A stretch of 43,104 nt of DNA from the NCBI GenBank assembly GCA_030150265.1, contig JASLGG010000036.1, positions 1 through 43,104 on the forward strand, given 5' to 3'. Position numbers and translations under genes: made by a program. This DNA is from Protaetiibacter sp. (GTDB lineage: Bacteria; Actinomycetota; Actinomycetes; Actinomycetales; Microbacteriaceae). This document shows, piece by piece, positions 33,301 to 41,865 of the stretch (the first letter of the stretch is position 1; every line of letters starts with the position of its first letter). A model generated the notes under the pieces. That model was given only the letters and a program-made list of their open reading frames with translations, searched no databases and was not told where the DNA came from.

Positions 33301-33578
33301 TTGCGCGTGAAGGTGAGGCCGAGCACCTCGGCGGGGGCGACGTGCCCGTTCGCGACGAGCCACAGCACGCGGTTCGCCATCGTCTCGGTCTTGCCGGAGC
33401 CGGCGCCCGCCACGACGAGCGCCGGCTCGCGCGGGTCGGCCTCGATCACGGCGGTCTGCTCGGGCGTCGGGCGGCGCACGACGCCGTCGCCGCCGCGGGC
33501 GGCGCGCACCTCGGCGAGCGCCTCCGCGATGCGGGCCGCGGTGACGGGGCCGGCGCCCCGCGAGGCGGTCTCAGTCAT
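30339..33578 (-). CDS. adnB: AdnB-like helicase-nuclease subunit
   Basis: 1079 residues, close to mycobacterial AdnB. N-terminal SF1A helicase: PTPEQ (37-41), AGAGSGKT (57-64), LGLTFTRKAAGEL, VVLLDEYQDTSVVQ, AVGDPNQSIYGWRGAS, VLTVHGAKGLEWDVV and RRLAYVAVTRARD. A RecB-type nuclease follows with TLFHSWVEERYG, CKIDAVYREGDRYEVVDWKTGK and QLQLALYRLAY. AdnAB resects double-strand ends for recombination in actinobacteria in place of RecBCD/AddAB. The ATG at 33578 has GGAGGTGA upstream and overlaps the adnA end by 8 bp. No four-Cys Fe-S motif of AddB type is seen. Confidence 0.93.
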   Translation of the reverse strand: MTETASRGAGPVTAARIAEALAEVRAARGGDGVVRRPTPEQTAVIEADPREPALVVAGAGSGKTETMANRVLWLVANGHVAPAEVLGLTFTRKAAGELAERIRERLVELHEAGLTPEGHDLFDAPEISTYNSFASAVFRDNALVLGRDGDGVVLGEAAAWQLARSVVIRSLDPRLETLDKRLDAVVEATIRIAAGLADNAADPERVRALGRRFAELRELPIGSTRGTFDAVLDQIGDLAQLELLVDLAAEYDAAKRARGAVDYADQVVLALRAVEKRPDAAEELRTRFRVVLLDEYQDTSVVQTELLARIFAGAPVTAVGDPNQSIYGWRGASASNLGEFRERFRTTDGAPAPDFTLATSWRNGERILDAANALVAGGRAPIDVPTLVARPGASAHPVATAFPETLGEEAAAVASWLRERLAESRARSGAPGTAALLLRARKTQQHFLDALREAGVPYHVLGIGGLLAEPEIADLVSALRVIESPDAGLELLRLLAGARWRVGVADLDALREVSGWLARHDAAESGILPDEVQQRMRDSVADGEGGSIVDALEFVGRVPATHRALERFSPDGLARLRDAAALVDRLRARAGLELPELVVLVAHELRLDLELAANETRTAGEANLDALLDALSGYLAIAETATLGGFLGWLKEAEQREDLSPRPEDPEPGTVQVLTVHGAKGLEWDVVAVPRLVEDELPARPVEGYGGWLGFGRFPWPERGDAAQLPRFELDRIDSRKAFSDEVKRFREEVADHYRAEERRLAYVAVTRARDHLLLSGSFWGGQTRPRTPSRFLVELADAGVVAPPPAASASDAPPPGGEPEVTRWPHEPFGSRGAAVRAAAAAVQTAEPAVVGPWAREAELLLEERARRRNRDGVVPLPVRIPASAFKDYVSDPDAVAAELRRPMPERPYRATRLGTLFHSWVEERYGRVGGADELDAAPFELDDAGEVVDAERLAELQATFERSPWAERRPVEVEREIHLPFDGRVVICKIDAVYREGDRYEVVDWKTGKAPQDDADLERKQLQLALYRLAYARWEGIDPGLIDAAFYFVADDRVVRPEHIDSEEELLARWRTAFPVG

Positions 33579-36500
33579 GCGTCACCTCCGGCACCCGCGG
33601 GAGCACCGCATCCGGATCGGGCCGCGGCCCGTACGACGCGGGCTCGAGCGGTCCCTCGAACGAGGCCGCCGCCATGACCATGGCAGCCGCGAGGACGCGG
33701 TCGCGGAGCGCGTCGAGCGACTCGTCGTCGAGCGTGGCCTGCACGGCCTCGCGGTAGAGGCGCCCCCCGATGCCCTCCTTGACGAACACGAGCTTCGCCC
33801 CGCCCCCGCGGTGCGCGCCGTGCGGCGCCAGGAACTCGTCGAGCACGCCCTCACGGTAGGCGAGCTGGTAGATGCCGAGCTGCGGATGCTCCGCGATCTC
33901 CCGCGGCGCGGTGATCGGCCGCCCCGTCTTGAGATCGACGATGACGACCTCGCCGCTCGGGGCGAGCTCGACGCGGTCGATCGAGCCGCTCACCAGCACG
34001 TCGTCACCGAGCGGGAAGCGGAAGCGGCTCTCGGCCCCCACGAGCGTCTTGCCGTCGGCCGCGAAGTCGCGCAGGTACTCCGCGAGCCCCCGGATGAGGC
34101 CGAGCGTCGCACGCCGCTGGAACTCGGCCAGCCACGGTGCCTCGAACGGCAGCTCCGGCCAGCGCCTCTCGACCTGCGCCCAGAGCGCCGCGACATCCGG
34201 CGTCTCGGCCGTCTCCATCGCCCAGTGCACGATCGTGCCGACGCTCATCGCGAGCGAGGAGCCGGATGCGGCGAGCCGCCCGATCGCCCAGTCCAGGGGC
34301 GAGTCCTCCACGTCGGCGAGCTGCGAGGGCGAGACGCGCACGGGCTCATCGGCGAACAGCGGCCGGTCGGTCGAGGGCTCGAGCAGCCCGAGCCATTCGG
34401 CGGGCGCAGCGCCCGGCACGCCCTCGGCGGCCAGGTGCGCGAGGGTCGCGGCGGCCGCCGCACGGTCACGGGGACGCTCGCCGGAGGCGAGCTCGCGGCG
34501 CAGCCGCCCGGTGAGGCCGCGCAGGGTGAGCGGTCCGAGCATCCGGTCGCGAAGCGCCGACGGGGCGTCGGGGGCGAGGGAGAACAGCACGCTGCGGGTC
34601 TCGTCGTCGTTGTCGACCGCGGCGAGCACGACGCGCTCGGATGCCCGCGAGACCGCGAGGGCGAACATCCGCAGCTCGTCGTCGAGCACGAGCTTGCGCT
34701 CGTCGATCGTGCCGGCGTCGCGGCCCTCGAGCACGCGCACGAGCCGCTGGGGCGCGAGGAGGGAGCCGCGCGGACGGAGGTTCGGCCAGCCGCCATCCTG
34801 CAGGGAGGCGACCACGACCGTGCGGAACTCGAGGCCGACGAGCGCCGAGGGCGTCGCCACGAGCACGGCGTCGTCGGCGCGCGGCGGGGCCAGCAGGTCG
34901 TCGGCGATGTCGGAGTCGAGCACGTGCTCGAGGAACTCGAGCGCCCCCTCGGCGGGACGCTGCTCGACATAGCGCTTCGCGGCCGCGAAGAGCGCGACGA
35001 CGCCGTCGAGGTCGCGGTTCGCCTCCGCCGCCTCGATGCCCGTGCCGAGGGCCGCGCGGCGCCAGCGCTCGGCGACGCCGCTGCGCTCCCAGGCGGTCCA
35101 CAGCAGCTCCTCGATCGTGGCGTCGCCCGCCATGCCGCGGAGACCCGCGAGCAGCTCGGCGAGCCGCGCCGCGCGCTTCGCCGCGCGGCCCTCGATCGTG
35201 GCGAGGCGCGCGGGCGCCCGCAGCGCCTCGGCGACGAGCTCGGCGCCCGCACGCGTGCCGCCGCCCGCGACCTCCTCGTGCCGCAGCGCGAGCCGCAGCC
35301 GCCGGAGGCCGAGCGGATCGAGGCCGCCGAAGGGGCCGAGCAGCAGCTCGGCGGCCGTCACCGGGTCGAGCGCACGGCGCCCGATGCCGACCTCGACGAG
35401 CGCGAGGAGGGCGCGGGGCGCCGGGTCGTCGCGCAGCGGGGTGCCGCGTCCGGTCGTGCGGGTGGGCACCTCGGCGCGCGCGAGGGCGCGGGCCAGCTCG
35501 GGGATCTGCGCCCCCGAGCGCACCACGACGGCGAGCTCCGACCACGCCGCCCCGTGCAGCAGGTGCTCCTCGCGCAGCACGCGCGCGATGCCCGCCGCCT
35601 GGCATGAGGGGGTGATCGCGAGCACCGTCGAGATCGGGGGCCGCTCGTCGTCGGATGCCGTGGCGTCGTCCGCCACGACGGCCCGCCGCTGCGGGCCCGC
35701 CGCCGCGGTGCCGACCCGCTCGACGGTGCGTGCCACGAGGGCGCGCAGCTCGGGACCGCCACGGTGCACCTCGCCGAGCACGAGCCGGTCGCCCTCCGCG
35801 AGGCCGATGCGCTCGGCGAAACGGCCCACCGCATCCGCCTCCCCGCCGCGGAACGCGTTCGCGGCCACGTCGGGGTCGCCGAAGGCGATGACGGCCACGC
35901 CGCGGTCGGCGAGCGCGCGCAGCACCGCCATCGTCGACTCGGTGGCCTCCTGCAGGTCGTCGACGAGCACGAGCCGCAGCCGCGAGACACGATCGCCCTC
36001 GGCCCCGTCGCGGATCGCCCGCACGGCGAAGCTCACGATCTCGGCGGCGTCGAGCTGGTCGGGACGGGTCGACGCCTGCATCGCGGCGTACTCGCGCAGG
36101 AACTCCGCCGCCGCGAGCCACTCGGGGCGGCCCTCCTCGCGGGCGATCGCCGCGAGGCGCGCCGCGTCGGCGCCGTACTCGGTGGCGCGCGCCATGAGCT
36201 CGCGCAGCTCGCTGCGGAAGCCGCGCAGCTCGCGCACCTCGGGCGTCAGCGGGTCGGGCCACGCGGGACCGGTGCCGTCGGCGAGGTGGCCCGCGAGGTA
36301 GGCGGCGATGTCGGCGTCCTGCTCGGTGCCGGTGAGCAGTCGCGGCGCCGGCCGGCCGGCCGCGCGCGCCGCCGCCCCGACCACCTCGAAGGCGAGCGAG
36401 GCGACCGTGCGGGCGAGCGGCCCGTCGGTCGGCACCGGGATGCGCCGCGCGAGCCGATCGCGCAGCCGGGCGGCGGAGGCGCGCGACGGCGCCAGCACGA

Positions 36501-36699
36501 GCAGCTGCTCGGGCGCCCAGCCGCGCGCGACGCGGTCGGCGACGAGCTCGACGAGCGTCGTGGTCTTGCCGGTTCCGGGCGCCCCGAGCACCGCCGCGGA
36601 TGCGTCGTCGGGGAGCGCGAGCACCGCCGCCTGCGAGGCGTCGAGCTCGATCGGCCCCGCGGCCTCCGCGTCGTCGCGCGCGAAACGGACACCGGCCAT
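33571..36699 (-). CDS. adnA: AdnA-like helicase-nuclease subunit
   Basis: 1042 residues from ATG 36699. The helicase domain has GAPGTGKT (39-46) but a diverged Walker B (LVLVDDLQEAT), as expected of the weaker AdnA motor. The nuclease part has GTIVHWAMETAE, GSIDRVELAPSGEVV, IVDLKTGRP and PQLGIYQLAYREG, so the catalytic Asp-Lys set is complete. It forms a heterodimer with AdnB. The leaderless TACGGT box sits 6 nt before the ATG. Only one cysteine occurs, so no Fe-S cluster is possible. Confidence 0.92.
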   Translation of the reverse strand: MAGVRFARDDAEAAGPIELDASQAAVLALPDDASAAVLGAPGTGKTTTLVELVADRVARGWAPEQLLVLAPSRASAARLRDRLARRIPVPTDGPLARTVASLAFEVVGAAARAAGRPAPRLLTGTEQDADIAAYLAGHLADGTGPAWPDPLTPEVRELRGFRSELRELMARATEYGADAARLAAIAREEGRPEWLAAAEFLREYAAMQASTRPDQLDAAEIVSFAVRAIRDGAEGDRVSRLRLVLVDDLQEATESTMAVLRALADRGVAVIAFGDPDVAANAFRGGEADAVGRFAERIGLAEGDRLVLGEVHRGGPELRALVARTVERVGTAAAGPQRRAVVADDATASDDERPPISTVLAITPSCQAAGIARVLREEHLLHGAAWSELAVVVRSGAQIPELARALARAEVPTRTTGRGTPLRDDPAPRALLALVEVGIGRRALDPVTAAELLLGPFGGLDPLGLRRLRLALRHEEVAGGGTRAGAELVAEALRAPARLATIEGRAAKRAARLAELLAGLRGMAGDATIEELLWTAWERSGVAERWRRAALGTGIEAAEANRDLDGVVALFAAAKRYVEQRPAEGALEFLEHVLDSDIADDLLAPPRADDAVLVATPSALVGLEFRTVVVASLQDGGWPNLRPRGSLLAPQRLVRVLEGRDAGTIDERKLVLDDELRMFALAVSRASERVVLAAVDNDDETRSVLFSLAPDAPSALRDRMLGPLTLRGLTGRLRRELASGERPRDRAAAAATLAHLAAEGVPGAAPAEWLGLLEPSTDRPLFADEPVRVSPSQLADVEDSPLDWAIGRLAASGSSLAMSVGTIVHWAMETAETPDVAALWAQVERRWPELPFEAPWLAEFQRRATLGLIRGLAEYLRDFAADGKTLVGAESRFRFPLGDDVLVSGSIDRVELAPSGEVVIVDLKTGRPITAPREIAEHPQLGIYQLAYREGVLDEFLAPHGAHRGGGAKLVFVKEGIGGRLYREAVQATLDDESLDALRDRVLAAAMVMAAASFEGPLEPASYGPRPDPDAVLPRVPEVTHD

Positions 36700-36705
36700 G
36701 CGGCT

Positions 36706-36711
36706 ACCGTA
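36706..36711 (-). promoter_or_regulatory. -10 box of adnA-adnB (leaderless type)
   Basis: TACGGT on the minus strand, then exactly 6 nt, then ATG 36699. Confidence 0.6.
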
Positions 36712-36788
36712 TCGGGCGCCGGGGACACCGCATCCGGTGCCCGGTTCCGCCGTCAGTGAACCGCCGGGGCGCTGCGCGCCGCATCATC

Positions 36789-36794
36789 TACGCT
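36789..36794 (+). promoter_or_regulatory. -10 box of the DUF3107 gene (leaderless type)
   Basis: TACGCT, then exactly 6 nt, then GTG 36801. Confidence 0.6.
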
Positions 36795-36800
36795 CGAGTC

Positions 36801-37025
36801 GTGGACATTCGCATCGGCATCGCCAACACCGCCCGCGAGCTCTCCTTCGAGAGCGCACAGACCGCCGCCGAGGTCGAGAAGGCCGTCGAGGCCGCCCTCG
36901 GCTCGGACGCGAAGTTCCTCAGCCTCGCCGACGACAAGGGCAAGGTCTACATCGTTCCGACCGCCTCCCTCGCCTACATCGAGGTCGGCGGAGGCGAGCA
37001 GCGCCGGGTCGGCTTCGTCGCCTGA
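36801..37025 (+). CDS. DUF3107 family protein (TB9.4/Rv3208A-like)
   Basis: 74 residues from GTG 36801. The sequence MDIRIGIANTARELSFES, then VEKAVEAALGS, GKVYIVPTASLAYIEVG and RRVGFVA is the complete DUF3107 pattern, an alpha/beta ATP-independent small domain of unknown function. In mycobacteria it lies near the ferritin-like and rhlE genes, as in this window. It is divergent from adnA with 101 bp between starts; both are leaderless. Confidence 0.93.
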   Translation: MDIRIGIANTARELSFESAQTAAEVEKAVEAALGSDAKFLSLADDKGKVYIVPTASLAYIEVGGGEQRRVGFVA

Positions 37026-37037
37026 CGGCGTCTCCCC

Positions 37038-37043
37038 TAAGAT
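37038..37043 (+). promoter_or_regulatory. -10 box of the 37050 gene (leaderless type)
   Basis: TAAGAT, then exactly 6 nt, then GTG 37050. Confidence 0.6.
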
Positions 37044-37049
37044 CGCGGC

Positions 37050-37346
37050 GTGGAGATCGTCTTCGTCACCGTCATCGGCGCCGGCATCGGGGGCCTCATC
37101 CGCTACCTCGTGCCCGGACGCCGCACCTACGGCCTCGCCCTGCTGCCGGCGATCGGCGCCGCGGCCACCTCGGTCGCCTGGGCGATCCTCGTGTGGCTCG
37201 GCTGGCCCTTCGACGGCGGCTGGATCTGGACCGTCGCGATCGGCGCCGGGATCGTGGTCGGCCTGCTCGCCGCGATCCTCATCCCGCGCCTCCGCGACGC
37301 CGCCGACCTGCGCCGCCTGCACCACCTGACCGGCGGGCGCGTCTAA
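37050..37346 (+). CDS. Small membrane protein with three helices
   Basis: 98 residues from GTG 37050. The first helix is GAGIGGLIRYLVPGRRTYG-like, with an RYLVPGRR turn. The second (LALLPAIGAAATSVAWAILVWLG) and third (IWTVAIGAGIVVGLLAAILI) are clear. The tail is basic (PRLRDAADLRRLHHL). It resembles GlsB/YeaQ-type small membrane proteins in layout only. It is convergent with the peptide/ABC cassette, 7 bp between stops. Confidence 0.75.
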   Translation: MEIVFVTVIGAGIGGLIRYLVPGRRTYGLALLPAIGAAATSVAWAILVWLGWPFDGGWIWTVAIGAGIVVGLLAAILIPRLRDAADLRRLHHLTGGRV

Positions 37347-37353
37347 GCGCAGC

Positions 37354-38441
37354 TCACGGGATGCGCAGCTCCCGCACGGGATCGCGGCGCGACGCGACGA
37401 CGGCGGGGAGCACCGCGCCCGTCGCGGCGGTTCCGACGGCGAGCAGCGCGACCGCCAGCAGGTAGCCTGCGGACGGAACCGGGTCGCCTGCGACGAGCAA
37501 CGCCACGACCGCCGCGCCGACACCCAGCAGCGCGCCCGGCACCGCCGCAGCCACCGTCTGCACGACGAGGAGCGCCACGATGATGCGCCGCGAGGCGCCG
37601 AGCGCGCGCCTGCGACCGAACTCCCGTCGTCGGAGCAGCGCGACCCCGTAGAGGGTCGCGGCGACGACGAGCGCCGTGAGGCCGAGGATCGCCGCCACCA
37701 GGGCGCAGCCCATCCGCGCGAGCTCTCCGTCGATGAGCCCCCGGAGCCGGATCAGGGAGTCGCTCGTCACCACCCGCACCGACCCTGCATCCGCCGCATC
37801 CAGCATCGACACGACCAACTCGCTCACCGGCGCGACCTGCTCGGCACTCGTCGCGACCACGACGAGCATCGCCACGGGACCAGGCTCCGATTGCGGCACG
37901 AGGAGCAGCGGCTCGAGGGGCATGAGGAAATCCGGAGGTGCGAAACGACCCATGACCGCGAGCTCGCGCCCGCCCTCACCGACCGCCCCGCCGAAGCCCT
38001 TGAGCATCCCGAGCTGCTCGAACGCGAGGGGCGAGCCCCAGGCCCGGCCGGCGGGCCCCGCGGTGGGCAGGCCGAGTACGTTGGTCCCCGCCCCCCACAC
38101 CGTGCGAGCGGGTACCCGGGTGCCGCCGGGGATGTCGGCGTTCACCACATCCTGCGCCGGTCCGAACGCGGCCGCCCAGGCGATCCCGTCGATCCCGTCC
38201 AGGCGCGACAGCACCTCGGAGGTGACGCCGGAGTCCTCGGCGAGCCGCACCACGATCGTGCGCACCCCGGCGTCGTCGATCGTGCCGAGCACGCGCTCCT
38301 GCGCGCCGACGGTGCGGCCCGCCGTGAGCAGCACGGCGGCGCACATCACCCCCGCGAGCATGCCGATCATGACGGTCAGCGCGGGCCGGGTGCGCGCCTC
38401 GGCGAGCGCCTCCCGCACGAGGGCGACGGCGCGACGGACGC

Positions 38442-38445
<4 letters not shown>
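37354..38445 (-). CDS. FtsX-like permease of the peptide/ABC cassette
   Basis: 363 residues from GTG 38445, overlapping the ATPase stop by 4 bp. One helix at about 20-42 is followed by an extracellular domain of about 200 residues. Three C-terminal helices follow: LVAAILGLTALVVAATLYGVAL, IVALLVVQTVAAAVPGALLG and LLAVALLAVGTAATGAVLPA. The intracellular loop RRREFGRRRALGASRR contacts the ATPase. This is the four-helix MacB/FtsX layout. The last gene of the cassette. Substrate: probably the exported peptide or a cell-envelope ligand, by context only. Confidence 0.87.
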
Positions 38446-39076
<631 letters not shown>

Positions 39077-39080
<4 letters not shown>

Positions 39081-40150
39081 GACGTCGCGGGGGCCCGCAC
39101 CCGCATACCGGGCTCGACCCCCTCCACCACGCTCCGCCCCCGAGCGCTCGCGACGATCGTGACGGGGATCAGCGTGCCGTCCGCAGCGACCAGCACCGCA
39201 CCCGTCGCATCCGAGCGCACTGCGGCCGTGGGCACCACGACCCCGCGTGTGAGCGGCACGTTCACGAGCTCGGCCGGGAGCTGCGCGAGACCGCCGGGCG
39301 CGATCTCGGCGCACGCCTCCCCGCACACGGCAGCACCGTCCTGCCCGGTGAGCACGAGCCAGGTCTGACGGTTCTCGTCGAGGCTCTGCTCGGCGACCGC
39401 GGCCGGCCAGCGGGCTCCGCTGGGCGCGACGACCGTGATCGACGTGCCCGGCTGAGCCACGGCCGCCTGCGACGGGGTCACCGCGACCCGGAAGTCCGGA
39501 GCCCCGAGAGCGACGACGGCGGGCTCGCCGCCCGCGAGCCGCGCGCCGCGTACCACCGCCTCGTCGAGCCGGATGCGCACCGGCAGCTCGGGCACGAACA
39601 CGATGTCGCCGATGCGCACCACGCCGTCCGACGGGATGCCGGATGCCGTCTGCCACGCCGCGACGGCACGCGCCGTCGCGCGGCCGAACACGCCATCGGC
39701 GGCGCCCGGGTCGTAGCCGAGCGCCGCGAGCATGGCCTGCAGTTGCGCGACGTCCGGGCCGCGGGCACCGCGCACGAGGTCGCGGAATGCCGGGGTCTCG
39801 CCGAGCGCGATCGACACGGGGCGCAGATCGACGCGGTAGAGCACCTGCCCCTGCCCCACCTCATCGCCGGCGACGACGTCGACGCTCGTCACGGTCCCCG
39901 GCGCGAGGTTGGCCGCCAGCGGCTGGGTCGTCCAGCCGACCACGGCGGTGAGCCCGATGCTCGACGCCACCTCGCCCTCGAGCGCCTCGACGAGCGTGTA
40001 CGACGCGTCCCCGGCGGCGCCCGCCCGTGGCAGCAGCACCGTCGCGGCTGCCCAGCCCATCGCGCCGGCCGTGAGCGCGACCGCCACGACGAGCCCGGCG
40101 AGGCGCAGGCCCCGGCGTGCACGGGAGCTCTGCTCGGCCTCCTCGCTCAC
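39077..40150 (-). CDS. MacA/HlyD-like adaptor with peptidoglycan-binding domain
   Basis: 357 residues. GTG 40150 is favoured because it overlaps the lipoprotein stop (GTGA); GTG 40153 is next to it. One helix at about 18-40, then the split lipoyl-like half (TVTSVDVVAGDEVGQGQVLY). A PG_binding_1 domain (RGARGPDVAQLQAMLAALGY, then DGVFGRATARAVAAWQ) sits at about 127-170, where MacA has a coiled-coil hairpin. A beta-barrel/membrane-proximal part with APDFRVAVTPSQAAVAQPG and a GVVVPTAAVR segment follow. It likely anchors the pump to the cell wall. Confidence 0.85.
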
Positions 40151-40704
40151 CACTCCCCCGCGGGGAACCAGGTGGGCGGCGGACAGGTGCCGAGCACGCG
40201 CGGTTCATCCGCGGGGCGCAGCGTCATCAGGCCCGGCTCGAAGGAGTAGTACTGATCCCTGGTATGGAAGGTGTCCATGAACTGCTGTCGGCTCGGCGGC
40301 TCCGCGGAGTCGAAGCCGATCCCCACGAAGCACTCGTGGTTGGCGACCTCGGCGTCGTAGAGCGCGTCGATCTGCGTGTCCGTCCATGAGGCCCAGTCGT
40401 TCGCCCGGTTCCAGCCGCTCGACTCCCGACACTCGTCGGCCGCCGCCTTGAAGGCGGGAAGCTGACTCTCGTCTGCGAACGTCGGGCTCATCACCGAGCC
40501 CGACCAGGTCACCTCTGCATCCCACCCGGCGTCGTTCAGGCAACCGACGTAGCGCTCAAGCACCGGGGAGCGTGGCATGTCAGCCGGGTACCCGGAAGGG
40601 GTGTCGGACGGAAGGTCGGATTCCGGTGGACCGCAGGCTGCGAGCAGCGACGCGAGCGCGACGATCGCGAGGCCACCTGCCAGATGATTACGCGCACCAG
40701 CCAT
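40147..40704 (-). CDS. Small lipoprotein of the peptide/ABC cassette
   Basis: 185 residues. The signal peptide has a lipobox LLAAC with Cys24. The mature part holds CLNDAGWDAEVTW, AADECRESSGW and ECFVGIGFDSAEPPSRQQF segments with four conserved-looking Cys and many aromatics, ending CPPPTWFPAGEW. No known domain is recognised. The ATG at 40704 lies inside the end of the peptide gene (17-bp overlap) and has no ribosome site, so translation should depend on the peptide gene. Possible roles are immunity, a peptide-binding subunit or a chaperone; none is proven. Confidence 0.82.
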   Translation of the reverse strand: MAGARNHLAGGLAIVALASLLAACGPPESDLPSDTPSGYPADMPRSPVLERYVGCLNDAGWDAEVTWSGSVMSPTFADESQLPAFKAAADECRESSGWNRANDWASWTDTQIDALYDAEVANHECFVGIGFDSAEPPSRQQFMDTFHTRDQYYSFEPGLMTLRPADEPRVLGTCPPPTWFPAGEW

Positions 40705-41008
40705 AGGGCTTCGAATAGAAGTACCCGGAGTAATTGTTGAGGGCCCAGTTCATCGACTGGTAGCCCGCATTCGCCGTCGAGGTCCCCGCCGGGAAGCTTC
40801 CGTAGGTGACGCCAGGGGCGGGGAGCCTCTGATATGTCCCATCGCCAGAAGTCGAGGACTCGATCCACACGCGCGACGAGTAGATGTAGCCGCAGTTCTG
40901 CGTCCCGTTCGCCGTCGCGGCAGCCGCGGGAGTCGCAGGCAGGATGATCATCGCCATTGCCGCCGTCGCGGCGAGAGCCACGCTCAAGCGCGCGTTCGTC
41001 CTCGTCAT
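40688..41008 (-). CDS. Small secreted two-cysteine peptide (bacteriocin-like candidate)
   Basis: 106 residues from ATG 41008 with AAAGGGG upstream. A clear signal peptide (TRTNAR, then LSVALAATAAMAMIILP) ends in an AxA site near residues 28-33. The mature part is about 75 residues, rich in Ser, Gly, Tyr and Asn, with Cys39 (GTQNCGYIYSS) and Cys105 (KPYGWCA) placed at its two ends, fit for one disulfide. The C-terminus is aromatic (YSGYFYSKPYGW). The layout recalls lactococcin-972-like secreted peptides, without a motif match. First gene of the operon with its own promoter. Confidence 0.8.
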   Translation of the reverse strand: MTRTNARLSVALAATAAMAMIILPATPAAAATANGTQNCGYIYSSRVWIESSTSGDGTYQRLPAPGVTYGSFPAGTSTANAGYQSMNWALNNYSGYFYSKPYGWCA

Positions 41009-41036
41009 TGAGGCCCCTTTCTCGATGAGTACTCGG

Positions 41037-41065
41037 ATGGTAGCGCTCTCACGCAGCGAAAACAA
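41037..41065 (-). promoter_or_regulatory. Sigma70-type promoter of the peptide/ABC cassette
   Basis: On the minus strand TTGTTT (41065..41060), a 17-nt spacer and TACCAT (41042..41037). The start should be near 41030 with a leader of about 22 nt containing AAAGGGG. This is one of the few promoters here with a recognisable -35. Confidence 0.65.
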
Positions 41066-41092
41066 GGATTCGCCACATCGGTCGCCGAGGCC

Positions 41093-41806
41093 CTACGCCG
41101 TCAGCCCGAGCGCATCCATCCGACGGGTGTGCGCCGCGATGAGCTCCGTGAACACGGGGTCGACGCGCTCCTCCACCGATGCCGAGGGGTGCTGCGCGAC
41201 AGCCAGGCGCGCCATGAGCATCGTGTCGCCGATGAGGCGGCGGCCCCACATCGCGAGGCGCGAGGCGAGGCGCGGGTTCTCCTCGATCGCGCGGCGCAGC
41301 TCCTCCACGAGCACCGCCTCCGCGCTGTCGCCCTGCAGGAGCGCCGCGGCGCGATCGTCGAGCTCGTCGGGGAGGCCCGCGGCGAGCCCCGCGAAGAAGT
41401 CGAGCAGGAAGCCCTCGGTGAGGTAGCAGGTCACGAGGATCTCGTACCAGTCGGCACCCTTGGTGCGGCGCTGGAAGTCGTCGAGCGGGATGCGGAATGG
41501 CTCCATCTCGGCCGCCGGGTCGAGGCGCTCGCGCTCGAGCTCCGCCACGAGCCCCTCGTGCATCCGCAGCATCTCGGATGCGGCGCGCGCGAGCCGCGAC
41601 TTGGCGTCGGTCGTCGGGGCGGTCGTCACGGCGCGTCCGAGGTTCTCGAACAGCACGATCGTGAGATACGCGGTCTGCCCGAGGAAGCGGGCGGGCGAGG
41701 GCGCGAGCTCGCGCAGCTCCACGCGGGCGACGGCCACGGCGTCCGATCGGGGCGCGACGTGCAGCGTGCCGGGACGCGGGCGGGAGCGACGACGGAACCA
41801 GGCCAC
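41093..41806 (-). CDS. Ferritin-like fold protein (Rv3210c-like)
   Basis: 237 residues from GTG 41806. Helical, with the ferritin-like iron-ligand pattern: Glu in LFENLGRAV, EMLRMHEG (Glu and His) and LTEGFLLDFF in later helices. A basic N-terminus (FRRRSRPRPG) precedes the bundle. In mycobacteria an equivalent gene (Rv3210c, recalled) lies beside rhlE, as it does here. Possible roles are iron-dependent oxidation or tRNA hydroxylase-like chemistry; not determined. It is leaderless (TACACT 6 nt upstream) and divergent from the DEAD-box helicase. Confidence 0.82.
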   Translation of the reverse strand: MAWFRRRSRPRPGTLHVAPRSDAVAVARVELRELAPSPARFLGQTAYLTIVLFENLGRAVTTAPTTDAKSRLARAASEMLRMHEGLVAELERERLDPAAEMEPFRIPLDDFQRRTKGADWYEILVTCYLTEGFLLDFFAGLAAGLPDELDDRAAALLQGDSAEAVLVEELRRAIEENPRLASRLAMWGRRLIGDTMLMARLAVAQHPSASVEERVDPVFTELIAAHTRRMDALGLTA

Positions 41807-41812
41807 CGGCCC

Positions 41813-41818
41813 AGTGTA
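41813..41818 (-). promoter_or_regulatory. -10 box of the ferritin-like gene (leaderless type)
   Basis: TACACT on the minus strand, then exactly 6 nt, then GTG 41806. Confidence 0.6.
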
Positions 41819-41829
41819 GGCGAGCCCGG

Positions 41830-41835
41830 TAGACT
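41830..41835 (+). promoter_or_regulatory. -10 box of the DEAD-box helicase gene
   Basis: TAGACT lies 30 nt before the TTG start, giving a leader of about 24 nt, unlike the leaderless neighbours. Confidence 0.5.
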
Positions 41836-41865
41836 GGGCTCCTCTCCCTACCAGACAGGTACTCC

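Noticed and set aside
30396..33677. A 1093-codon plus-strand frame opposite adnB
   Set aside because: Antisense shadow of adnB; the helicase and nuclease motifs are all in the minus-strand frame.
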